Positions 55,041 through 64,000 of a stretch of DNA of 64,000 nucleotides are shown piece after piece. The notes under the pieces are model-generated. The model was not told the DNA's origin. It did not search any database and worked only from the letters and a program-made list of their open reading frames with translations. Numbering within the stretch: position 1 is the first letter of the stretch; each line of letters begins with the position of its first letter. Origin of the DNA: Triatoma infestans (lineage: Eukaryota > Arthropoda > Insecta > Hemiptera > Reduviidae). Where the stretch lies: contig JAAEAF010014750.1 of assembly GCA_011037195.1 (NCBI GenBank), positions 1 through 64,000 of the forward strand. The letters run 5' to 3'. The position numbers and the translations under genes were made by a program.

Positions 55041-55682
55041 ACTAGAATCTCTGGCAAACTACAATAGCCTTCTGCTGCTGTTGGGTGCCGGGACATAAAA
55101 GCATTCAAGATTACGAAGAAGCTGACAGATTGGCGGAGGAGGGCGCCTCACGAACGCCCATTGGTCTGGAGCTTTTCTGCGGCATTTCGTACAGAACTGC
55201 CTGTGGGGGAGAGCCATTGAAAAATGGCTAACACGCGAACATACAATATATTGGAAAAATATTGCGGGGCTAAGGCACTCTAAGATTTTCCTGGAGGGTC
55301 CCTCAAAGACTCGCACAAACTATATCCTCGGCAGAATAAAAGTGGAGCTAAGGAGAATTATTGCCCTTGGTACAGGGCATTGCTTTTCAAGGAAATATCT
55401 GCATAATATGGGTCTCTCAGCGGACCCACTTTGCAGGAATTGTGGACAGAAGGATGAGACACTGTTTCATCTTCTTGGCGATTGCGTACACTATGTTCGC
55501 AGACAATTTCTGAAATTTGGCGTCCTCCTTTTTGTAGCCAAAGTCGGGATCAGCAATTTCACTCGCCTCAGCCCTGGCATTTTTTAATGATACAGGACTG
55601 ACGTGAGGCGCTTGTACGGGGTACACAATGGCTGAGGGCTCCTTTTGGAGGCCCTGAATTTCTAGATTACATTAGATTAGAT
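55041..55682 (+). pseudogene. LINE ORF2 tail: RNase H end and zinc knuckle
   Basis: LLLLWVPGHKSIQDYEEADR then LAEEGASRTP (RNase H His and last Asp), and after a shift SKTRTNYILGRIKVELRRII, GTGHCFSRKYLHNMGLSADP and CRNCGQKDETLFHLLGDC (knuckle). The ends are flanked by TGTGTGAACTAC and ATGTGGAACTAC, an approximate TSD within RepA. Confidence 0.8.
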
Positions 55683-55705
55683 GTGGAACTACACATATAA
55701 AGTCC

Positions 55706-56645
55706 TACAACTTCATTTATTTATTAAATTTTAACAACAAACGTCGTAAGCCTTATGTTTGAAGTCATTACATACATACAATTAAAAGTAAAGTAATACA
55801 TGCTCATATTAACACTTCATGTAATGCAAAAATGTTTTCTTAAAAAGTCCAGATGCCATTTGAAAGCCCACATCACCAGGAATATACTCATTCCATGACC
55901 TGCATAATCTACAAATGACGTCAGCATTGAACAGCGCAGTAGTCTTAAAGGCAGGGACCACGAAATGCGAAGTACTGCGCAAGCAGCGAGGTGGCACATG
56001 AAAAGGAATGGCAGCAAGTAGCTCCATGCAATCAATTTCGCCATTCAAGAGCTTCTTCAAGAATAAAAACCCAGCATTTCGTCTTCTAAACTCTAAAGAG
56101 CATAAATGAGTAGCACCGCTGGGTAACCTTTTTTTAAAAGTCCTGATGAAACGGTTTTGTATAGCTTCCAGTCTGACTATATCCTTCTTGGTGTAAGGAC
56201 GCCAAACCAATGACGCGTACTCAAGAAGGCTTCTGACATATGCATTGTACACAGTTAGCACCGCTTTGGGATCTCTAAGATCACGAGTGTGCCTTAATAC
56301 AAAACCCAGTGCTCTCGATGCTTTCCTGCAAACATATTCAAACTGTTTTGTGAAAGAGAGGTCATGACTCAGAGTAACTCCTAAATCCATAACGTTACGA
56401 GTCCTCTCCAATGGTTTGCCATCAATGAGGTACTGATAAGATATACAAGTCTTTTTGCGATAAAAAGAAATGACTTGGCATTTTTTAACATTTAGCTCCA
56501 TGCCATTACTGCAGCACCAGTCAGAAATAATGCGGAGGGTGTCTTGAATTATAATGCAGTCCGACTGGGAAGCAACTTTCTGGAAGAACTTCAAGTCATC
56601 CGCAAATGCCAGTACCTCAACATCCGCGGATGTTTGGACATTTCT
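55706..56645 (-). pseudogene. CR1/Jockey-like LINE reverse transcriptase C-terminal half
   Basis: A 261-codon minus-strand frame (56594-55809) is preceded in frame by EVLAFADDLKFF, the catalytic (F/Y)ADD box. It continues WCCSNGMELNVKKCQVISFY, DLGVTLSHDLSF, VYNAYVRSLLEYASLVWRPY and LEAIQNRFIRTF, then a long tail without RNase H or zinc knuckle. This is the longest intact reading frame in the window. The 5' part is missing at about 56645, where sequence returns to RepA. Confidence 0.85.
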
Positions 56646-56999
56646 CCGTGTAAAATCATTTAAGAGGGCTTTTGGGAGAAGGGAAGGTTTATGTTTCCTC
56701 TAAAGTGCTATCTTAGATGATTATACAATTCTACCATCTAGTCATAATTAATTTGAAAAAAAAAAATAGATATAGATTGGCAAAATTCCGAGTTTCAAGA
56801 AAATTAGAAAAAACCGGAAGTGCTTTTTAACTGAACAGTTATTTCAGTTTTCACGATTTTCTCCATAAAAACACCGAGAAATTTCATTAAATTTTTGGTA
56901 TACTAACTATAAATTTGTCAATTACAATAAACTGGAGTAAGAGAAAGTTGTGTGGAAACCAGATTCACACCAGATTATTTTTTCTTGTTAAATAAGCAA

Positions 57000-57680
57000 A
57001 AACTAGTTATAATACACAAACAACTAATTAATCAGCCAGCCGGTCTTAATTCAGTCAATATAAAGATCCACGATAAAAGTGCTTACATTGTCGGACTTAG
57101 AACTAAACCCCCTCCTACCATTTTATCTGCAAATTAACCCATCTTCTTTACAATCACTTTCTTCTACCGCTCTTGGAATAACTTCGTCTTTCTCTATTAA
57201 TTGATGAGACAGCCGCAGTGATTCCTAATTACTTTGGAACTTCCTTTTAGTTTTAATTTATTTGAATTTGCACCGTGAATCATTCTTGAATTGCCTGTTT
57301 GTATTTCCTTTCATTAACTCAATCTCTTTTTTTTGTTTTTTAAATTCAGTTGCTTTTATTTTTATTTTAAGTGCTTCTTCACTGGTTGTCTTTTATTTCC
57401 TTCTTGTTCCACTCGGAAAAGTGGTTTGTAATTTCTTATTTTCCTCTTCTTACCTTCTTCTTCGCATTTAACTTAGTCAAAAAATAATTTTCTTTTCTAT
57501 ATATTTTTCTCTCGTCACTTTCTTTGCCCTCTCCCGTCCTTTTCCTTTCATCTTTATTTTCACGTTTTCATAATTGCTTTCTTTTATCTTTTCATTCTGC
57601 TTTTCTTTTTTTTTATCTATTTTAATTTACTCGCTTTAAAACATTATATTTCGAAGGGAAGTTCTTTCATTTGTAGCTAC
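57000..57680. other. T-rich interval, nothing recognised
   Basis: Pyrimidine-rich plus strand between 57240 and 57650. No domain in the Phe-rich frame at 57262-57471. Confidence 0.4.
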
Positions 57681-57688
57681 CACATTAT

Positions 57689-58085
57689 TACTTCCACTTA
57701 CTCTCTTAGTAAAAAACAGGAAGTGTTCTATCGTTACAAATGTATAAAGATTGTGTTTTCACCGGAAATATACTCGTAATATTTTGAAGTTTCCTGAGTA
57801 CGACAAAAAATGTTTTTAGCCAGTCTTTTTGTGTGTGAATAAAATATCTCAAAAAAAAACAAAAAAAAACGACAAATCGTAAGAAGTTCAAACGTGTTAT
57901 TCACTATATATCCCCCCCAATCTGGCCCCCCAATAACGTTTTGGTCAAAACCTATCAACCGGAAGTATGACTTTTACTGAATTTTTCTTTTTCTTCAGTT
58001 TTTCGTGATTTTCAAAAAAAAAAAATAAATAAATGGTTCAAAAACAATTCTTCTTTAAACTTTATAATATAATATGTATCGACAT
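57689..58085 (+). repeat. RepA scrap, 5' region
   Basis: TACTTCCACTTACTCTCTTA (start hairpin, diverged), TTTTCACCGGAAATATACTC, AATAAAATATCTCAAAAA and TATCAACCGGAAGTATGACT in the RepA order; ends before the first subrepeat is complete. Confidence 0.65.
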
Positions 58086-58225
58086 AAATGTCTACCAATT
58101 ATATTTTTTTTTTTGGAGCGTTACGAGGATTTTTAAATTTGAAGAAAAATGGGTTAGATATTTTTAATTGTGAAACATCAATACTTTCAGAGACATTTTC
58201 CGTGGCAGCCTGCTTCATTTATGGT

Positions 58226-58263
58226 CATCGACGGGTTTCGGGCGTTCGGCCATCTTCAGGATG
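58226..58263 (-). ncRNA. Hammerhead-like motif, family E, mutated arm
   Basis: Minus strand: CAUC/GAUG stem I and CUGAAGA...GAAAC core kept; stem II has one C to G change (GGCCG against CGCCC) and stem III reads ACC/CGU, so pairing is weakened. Confidence 0.42.
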
Positions 58264-58553
58264 CGTTTCTCAGACAGTGTGGACAACACAGACTTGCACA
58301 AAGCAAATTCAGTTTTACACACTGACTGGTGTTTTTAACTGTATTTAAAACTTTAAATTTTAGTTTAGTGTCAATACCTCGTTGAATATCATTACAAAAA
58401 CGTTGAAAATATCTAGTTTGGAATCAGTTTAGTTGATAGACGCACTTACAATACTAGTTTTTAAGAGTTTTAAATACGGTTAAAAACACCAGTCAGTGTG
58501 TAAAACTGAATTTGTTCTGTGCAAGTCTGTGTTGTCACACTGTCTGAAAAACG

Positions 58554-58591
58554 CATCCTGAAGATGGGCGAACGCCCGAAACCGGTCGATG
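58554..58591 (+). ncRNA. Hammerhead-like motif, family E, intact arm
   Basis: CAUC (58554-58557) pairs GAUG (58588-58591); CUGAAGA, U, GGGCG-AA-CGCCC, GAAA, ACC/GGU, C. Identical to the motif at 3962-3999. Confidence 0.5.
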
Positions 58592-58679
58592 ACCACAAAA
58601 TGAAGCAGGCTACCACGGAAAATGTCTCTGATGCTTTCCAGCTCTGCGGAACCAACCACCGCAAGAATCAATACTTTCT

Positions 58680-59480
58680 GCAGATAAATTTTCTGTAATT
58701 TTCGGTGTTACTAAAAAAAGTTAAATCTGTAAAATATTCATTAATGCATGATTTAATTCTACCATAAATACATTTACTTACATTTGTTTTGATTTGATTA
58801 ACTCCTTTAATCGGAATATTGGACACGGTGTTGCAATAACCCCATTTGTTGACATAACGATTCAGATATAAAATTTACTTGAGAACCACTATCAAAATAA
58901 GCGCTCGAGGTGGTATTTTTTGATTTCTCGCATTTAGAACGTATAGAACTGCTGTCGATAAGATAATTTGCGATCTTGTTGAAATATTTGAAGAAGAAAC
59001 CTGATCAGACTGATTCGATGTAGCAGATGCTGTTGCTGAAGTAGTAAAGTTAGAAGACTGGTTTATTTTGTGAGACTTGAGACCCACTGGTTGCAACGTC
59101 ATGGTTTTTATTCTTCCCATCTTCTACGAATTGTTGTGTAACCCTCTTTTTATCATAAAGCAATAGACTATTATGCTTTTTCTGGCAAAACTTACAACCT
59201 TTAGCGTAACATTTGTCCAACATAATATGATTTCCACGAAGACGATTAATGCAAAGTTTATTTTGTTTAACACAATCTATTTTTTGCTTCAGTTGTTTTA
59301 TTGATAAACTGTTTACAGTTATAAATACAGTGAGTTTCATTACAAACTGGGCAATTAATTTGTACTTGATTATTATTGTAAAAGCCTGTGTTGAAGCATC
59401 CTACCAAAGGAAGAAAGAAACTGGTAAATCGAGTAAAACAGAAAACAATTCCGAAATAAGTGCAGAGAATTATAACCAAT
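58680..59480 (-). pseudogene. BEL/Pao Gag-protease coding relic
   Basis: First knuckle CPVCNETHCIYNC (C-x2-C-x3-H-x4-C); then, after a frame change near 59280, a second knuckle with Cys changed to Arg (CINRLRGNHIMLDKC) and CKFCQKKHNSLLLYD. Next ILSTAVLYVLNARNQKIPPR and, one frame over, AYFDSGSQVNFISESLC with the aspartic protease DSG (about 58881-58897). C...H...C.F..L....C..CL...H....C....C..C...H..LLH followed by (F/L)DSGSQ is diagnostic of Pao-type elements. RT is absent. Confidence 0.82.
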
Positions 59481-59699
59481 AAATTCGGAGTTTTGGGATA
59501 CAGAATTTAAAAGTCTACAATGAATCTATAATTAACATTCTAGAAGTCTCAAGAATTATTTAAACAAGCAATAAACTTCCAGAAAGTAATAAATTAGGAA
59601 CGAGGAAATTTCTTTAAATACTTTCCATAGTGTGTGTGTGTGTGATGGATATCAGAAATGTAGAAATATATTTTATTTCAAATATATAAAAATTATGAA

Positions 59700-60115
59700 G
59701 AAATTCTAACATTCGCTGGCAAAAAGGGTACACACAGGTAGAAGACTACCGTTACAACAGAGTGTTCATGATCTTGGTTAACATTGTCTACCACTTCTCA
59801 CAGGGGAAAATTTGAACTAACAATTAGAAGGCATTCTTTCAAGACAGTCTGAACCAGACATCAAACCAAAACACTTCAGGACTCGCTCACTTAACTTCAG
59901 TGCCAGTCATAGTGTTTAGCATTTATTCTAGATAAATAATTGATTTATAAACATAATAGTTGTGATATTGTGAAGTATTTAAATTCACTTAGAGAATAAT
60001 ATAATTATTTAAAAAACAGTGGTGATCTTTTACTTCTTTGTAATACTTCTCTCTCTTTCTCAAATTCACATACAAGCTAGTACTACAACATCATATCACA
60101 CCAATCACATTTCAT
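59700..60115. repeat. Dispersed repeat F, copy 3
   Basis: Matches 11110-11515 over AACTAACAATTAGAAGGCAT, TTTCAAGACAGTCTGAA, GTGCCAGTCATA, TTTAAATTCACTTAGA and CACCAATCACATTTCAT. Confidence 0.6.
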
Positions 60116-61500
60116 ATGGTTGGTAGAATGAATACTTTTATAATAGTTATGAGAAGGAGGGAAATTGGGTTTGTAAGATAAATAAACTGGAAATAGGGCT
60201 GAACATTTGTTTGATCAGAAAGTAACACAAACTGCCAGGACTTTACACGAATATAGAAATTGGTAGTGAGAGATTTAGAGTGAGTAAAGAGAAGGGTAGT
60301 GGTTGGTTGTTGACGCGTTGTAACTGCTGTGTGAACTGTTGAAAGACTGTCCGTCTGTAGGGCTAGCTCAGCTGTATATGTTCCGCGTCTCTCACTCTAA
60401 TTTGGGCTAAGTAGCCAGTGAAACTCTCAATTTTTGTATGTCTGTCTCTGTTTTAGATCTCTCTCTCTCTCTCTCTCTCTTATGATCTTATTACACTTTT
60501 ATACAAAATATAGTGATCTTGCAAAAAAGTCATCAGAATACATAATGTATTTAAACAAAGTATTGTTGGGTAATCAAAAATATAAACTTCATAAATGTAT
60601 GAATATGATGGCCTTTTAGAAGGACTTGATTGTTATATATACTAGAAATGCTGGCAATATATTACATACGCTTGTAATAGAGGGCACTCCTATTTCAAGA
60701 ATATATACGAGTATGTGACGTTGTACTGGTAGGAGGGGACTACTAGAAGCGGACACATACGTATATATATGTATCTTTAGCAGGACTAATATGTTGTCTA
60801 GCCATTAGTATACCAAGCTATTGTTGCAAGAACATTCTCTCCATTGTCAAGATTACTTCCGTTGTAAATATAGAGATGAGATGAACAATGTTTTTTACGA
60901 CAACTAATCATGGAAAATATTAATTTTAAAATATTAAGTTAAATAAAAAAAAAAAATTAAAAACAAATTTATTTCATTAATAATGCTTTTGTTATAATAG
61001 ATATAATATTTAGTATTGTAATATAAGAAACTACTCAGGCATGCGTGTCGGTGTAACTTGGTAACGGAAATACATACAGAGAAAACAGATGACTAAAAAA
61101 AAAAAAAGGAAAAAACTAGTATAGTCTATTTTATTTAGCAAAGTGAGTGACACACCAATTTCCTGTTTATTTTTTCTTCCCTTCTGTTATATAGGAACCT
61201 ACCTGCCCCTGAACATGAACAAATTTAATAAAAACGGACACAATACAATTTAATTCAGTGAGCTGGTTCGTCCAGCTGTAGTAGTTAGAATTGTAGGTAT
61301 TTTTATTTTAGGTTATCAGCTGCTTCCATTTTAGAATTGAAACCATTTGTTTTTTACCAAATTAAGTTTATTAACGCTTTTTTTTTTCTTTTAATGTGAT
61401 TACGTATATAAACCTATATATATATATAAAAATTTGCGTCAGTGGCGTTGTAGTCATACAATAGCTAAAATGGCGTCATTTTAGAGAAAAGCTCACAGTT
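60116..61500. other. Interval with a CT microsatellite, otherwise unassigned
   Basis: A CT run lies at 60458-60480. CTGCCAGGACTTTACAC near 60231 recalls a phrase at 36518 (CTGCCAAGGACTTTACAC). No gene recognised. Confidence 0.4.
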
Positions 61501-61507
61501 ACAGTAA

Positions 61508-61745
61508 GGGAAGAGAATAGCTAAGTGGTTAGCGTACTGGACTACCACGCGGAGGACCTGGGTTCGAGTCCAGCTGTGCTACCCTTAGATTTTTTCATCC
61601 TAGGAGCTACTTCTATAGCTCACTGTCCGGTGTGAGACAGTTGTTGTCTGAAACGAAAGAAAACTGTCTGGAGCCGGCAGTGCACTCGGAAGGCTCCGAG
61701 CGCTAATGACCATAGGTGTTGACGCGCCTTAAATTAAAAAAGAAA
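61508..61745 (+). repeat. tRNA-derived SINE, full-length
   Basis: A box TAGCTAAGTGG (61518-61528) and a perfect B box GGTTCGAGTCC (61561-61571) form an internal polymerase III promoter in a tRNA-like head. The body follows with CCTAGGAGCTACTTCTATAG, CACTGTCCGGTG, GGAGCCGGCAG and GAGCGCTAATGACCATAG, ending GCGCCTTAAATTAAAAAA. The head lacks a convincing acceptor stem, so this is a SINE, not a tRNA gene. Confidence 0.9.
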
Positions 61746-61926
61746 CAACAAAAAAACCAGCTACTGTCCTCCAAGAATCCTTAAAAAATCAATTGTTTGG
61801 GAAAAATATTTTCAAATAAAAGTAACATGAAATTATTTGTTTACATGGTATTTGAAACATAATGAAAATCGTTGGAATTGATTTTTTGAAAAAAACTAAA
61901 AATACATCCAATAAACTGGTTGTTTC

Positions 61927-62363
61927 TGTAATGACATGGCAAGGTCATAGCAATGTCAAACCTTCAGAACACAAAACAAAGAAAGAATAATTTATAACTA
62001 GTGGCCTAGCCGGCTGCTGTCTACAAGACAAGGCCGCGGCCAAACAAACAAAACCAAGGGTCAATACATTACATCAAAGCAAGCACCGATAAGCTGGCCA
62101 CTGACCTAAATCGCTGGGAGAGGGGATGAGTATACTTCAGTATGTCTTCAAATGGGCCGAAGTTTATATCAGTGTTAGCAACACTTACACCAAGACATCT
62201 GTCCTAGTGTGCGACCTTGGTTAGTTCGGTGACCAGCGATTTAAACTGACTTCCGCCCTCTTCAAGACATCTACTACATACCTCAGGAATCACAATAAAC
62301 GATTTCACTATATCTGGTGGTATCACGTTGGGTTCAGATCACACAATAAACGATTCCACTACA
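61927..62363 (-). mobile_element. Solo LTR, family B1, rearranged, TSD TTTC
   Basis: On the minus strand it starts TGTAGTGGAATCGTTTATTG and ends CCATGTCATTACA. TTTC flanks it at 61923-61926 and 62364-62367. The 51-base start duplication seen at 18707 is present. Much of the U3 middle is deleted, and about 95 bases (62150-62243) lie in inverted orientation relative to the rest of the LTR. Confidence 0.88.
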
Positions 62364-62419
62364 TTTCCAAGCTGGTGGTGATGCTTAAAGATAAAGTTCA
62401 TGCTTCCTGTATATGTATA

Positions 62420-62780
62420 TGTAATGGGGTCCGAATCATTAAGATTTGTGAGGATCCGGAAGAACCTAGTTATTCGCTACCTAGGCTAGACTAGGGAGGG
62501 AGATGGTATTTATATACAAGGGGACGAGGCCTAAGAAGAACAGTCTTCCACACCAGTCAGCAAACAACAATCCCACTTACTTTCTAATTACTCAGCCAAT
62601 CTGTCTTTCTCCTTATTATCCTTTCGCTACCTCATTCTCTTAACTTCTATTAATAGTGTGAAGTCCTTGCAGTTTATATTTCTACTTGTTATACAGTGTT
62701 CAGCAAATCTACTAATGTAATTCTTCTTCATCATTCCTCAATTCATTCTCTGAATGTTCTCCTTCTCTCATTCTGTCTAT
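62420..62780 (+). repeat. Family C LTR-like repeat, copy 4
   Basis: Starts TGTAATGGGGTCCGAATCAT. Contains TAGACTAGGGAGG, a TATA-like TTTATATACAAGG (about 62509-62521), CAGCCAATCTGTCTTTC, GAAGTCCTTGCAG and CAGTGTTCAGCAA. Lies 57 bases right of the B1 LTR. Confidence 0.58.
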
Positions 62781-62856
62781 TATATTGTAATTTTTCATTT
62801 TAGAGATATTTTGCTTATACATAAACGTACAGAACATTCTGCTAAAAACAAATTTT

Positions 62857-63862
62857 TACTTTCTCTTACTCCTAGTAAGAGGAAGTATTGTAATCGTGTC
62901 AAATTTTCGATATCGAGTTTTCACAGGAAATATCCGTTTTGAGGTCACCTCAATCCAAAAAAAGTTGTTTTTAGCAAATGGTCTGTGTGTGTGTGTGTGT
63001 GTGTATTTATGTGAACAGCATAGCTCAAAAACAAAAACCGTAGAAAGTTGAAACTTGATATTACGTTTAGGTATCACCATGGGATCTGACGGTGCGTTAT
63101 CTGCCAAAATTCCTCAACCGGAAGTACCACCTTCCTAATTAATTTTTTTAACGTTTTTGCGATTTTCTCAAAAATGGCTCCGACGATTTTTTTTAAAACT
63201 TAGTATATCAACTACACATACAAAGAGCTACAACTTTTATTTGAAATATTTCTCCGGGAAAATTCATTTAAGGGCACTTCTGGGGGATGGGTGGGGTTAG
63301 ATTTGCAACTTAACTGCTATTTCAGTTTATTAGATAATTCTGTCATCTAAAAAATGTTAATTAGAATTAAATATGTTGTTGAAATTCCGAATTTGAAAAA
63401 AATTGGATAACCTAAAATGCGTTTGTTTTAACACTACTAAATGATTTTTTTTTTTTCACTTTTTCGCGATTTTCTTAAACATGGCTCCGACGATTTTCTT
63501 GAAACTTCTTATATGAACTAAACATGCAAAGATGTACATCTTTTATTGAAAACATTTCTCTGGGAAAATTCATTTAAGGGTACTTTTAGAGGAGCGGTGG
63601 GGTTACAGCTTCCTCTAAATTGCTATCATAGTTGATTATATAATTCTACTATCCAAACAAAATTAATTACAAATAAATAGATTGCCAAAATTCCAAGTTT
63701 TAAGAAAATTAATAAGCCGGAAGTGCGCATTTACTGAAAAGTTTTGTCAGTTTTCGATGGATTTCGTTATATTTGGTTCACAAACTATATCATTTGTCAA
63801 TGTATAATTTTGAGAACAGGTGTAAGAGAAAGTTGTGTGAGTGTTTCACACCAGATTTTTTC
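62857..63862 (+). repeat. RepA copy 7
   Basis: Near-complete: start hairpin TACTTTCTCTTACTCC, TG tract near 62984-63003, three subrepeats and the end hairpin GTGTGAGTGTTTCACACC at 63836-63853. Confidence 0.9.
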
Positions 63863-64000
63863 GTTATTAGAGGCGGCTGAAAAATTTGTTTCGATCGTAA
63901 TACTTTCTCTTATAGAAGCAAGAGAAACTAAAAAGTTTGATATTTTATTGTAGTTAGGAAATCACATGATAGTCTAGCATTGTCGTTTTTTTTTACGAAA

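Larger units (their letters stand above)
54300..56990 (+). repeat. Decayed RepA copy with SINE and two LINE insertions
   Basis: RepA words run 54310-54480, 54700-55040 (CTTCAACCGGAAGTACCACT), 55683-55705 and 56640-56985, ending GGAGTAAGAGAAAGTTGTGT and a slightly altered terminal hairpin. The breaks are filled by the SINE at 54529, the LINE at 55041 and the CR1/Jockey-like LINE at 55706. Confidence 0.65.
58189..58666. mobile_element. Family E foldback (PLE-like) inserted in BEL/Pao
   Basis: Arms 58189-58350 and 58480-58666 are inverted copies; the outer parts match the element at 3748-4039. Exact 12-bp direct repeats ATCAATACTTTC flank it at 58177-58188 and 58667-58678. Removing the insert and one repeat restores a BEL/Pao-like frame (SAESIDVSQLK). 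Confidence 0.78.
58125..59480 (-). mobile_element. BEL/Pao retrotransposon relic (gag knuckles to protease)
   Basis: Minus-strand coding runs from gag zinc knuckles (59479) through the protease (near 58890) to residues resuming beyond the foldback (IDVSQLKISN near 58165). A PLE-like foldback with a 12-bp TSD interrupts it at 58189-58666. No LTRs of this element were identified in the window. Confidence 0.75.

Noticed and set aside
61508..61580. tRNA gene on the plus strand
   Set aside because: Same reason: it is the head of a SINE, with the shared body and A-rich tail directly following.

Overview
The window is AT-rich, intron-bearing-style eukaryotic DNA. I found no single-copy host gene that I can defend. 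The coding sequence I could recognise belongs to transposable elements, nearly all broken by stops, frameshifts and nested insertions. The mix of LINEs with RNase H, Jockey-, CR1- and R2-like LINEs, Penelope-like elements (PLEs), BEL/Pao, mariner, hAT, a PIF/Harbinger-like MITE and tRNA-derived SINEs suggests an invertebrate genome, most likely an insect or other arthropod. The species cannot be fixed from sequence alone.

Layout. 1-5 kb: copy of a dominant ~1 kb repeat (RepA), an LTR-like repeat (family C), and a complete hAT relic (3449-4542, 8-bp TSD) that carries a 292-bp PLE-like foldback with its own 14-bp TSD. 5-7 kb: reverse RepA copy split by an RNase H LINE. 7.9-10 kb: a possible LINE scrap and a Jockey-like reverse transcriptase relic. 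10-13.2 kb: dispersed repeats and a reverse LTR (11881-12701). 17.2-19.6 kb: a LINE relic interrupted by a solo LTR with TSD GTTG. 20.3-24.2 kb: SINE, two PLE GIY-YIG endonuclease relics, reverse RepA. 24.4-27.5 kb: full RepA copy, then a long inverted-repeat PLE element. 28.5-31.6 kb: foldback and two LINE-H copies. 32.0-35.8 kb: a second hAT (TSD ATCTAGAT) holding RepA, a MITE and an RNase H LINE. 36.8-39.7 kb: LINE end, solo LTR with TSD GTAG, LINE 3' scrap, PLE foldback. 40.4-42.3 kb: LINE-H split by an R2-like relic. 43.7-46.6 kb: an element with 31-bp perfect inverted ends enclosing a LINE ORF1-like reading frame, then a mariner. 46.97-48.08 kb: RNase H LINE with 13-bp TSD. 48.8-54 kb: SINE, LTR-like repeats, two further solo LTRs (TSDs TAAA and CATA), RepA. 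54.3-57 kb: SINE, decayed RepA split by two LINEs. 57.7-59.5 kb: RepA start and a BEL/Pao gag-protease relic split by a PLE foldback (12-bp TSD). 59.7-64 kb: dispersed repeats, SINE, rearranged solo LTR (TSD TTTC), family C, RepA.

The most interesting signal is a hammerhead-ribozyme-like core repeated at least nine times in three sequence-unrelated foldback families: CUGA(A/C)GA, a hairpin, GAAAC, a two- or three-base-pair loopless stem III, and a GUC or GUA cleavage triplet. The flanking stem I changes in a compensatory way between families. The motifs sit in inverted arms flanked by 12-17 bp TSDs, and PLE endonuclease relics lie in the same window, so a Penelope-type origin is the best reading. 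A second strong signal is RepA itself: a high-copy element with terminal hairpins, asymmetric inverted ends, a TG microsatellite and about three ~290-bp internal repeats, resembling non-autonomous Helentron/HINE-type elements.
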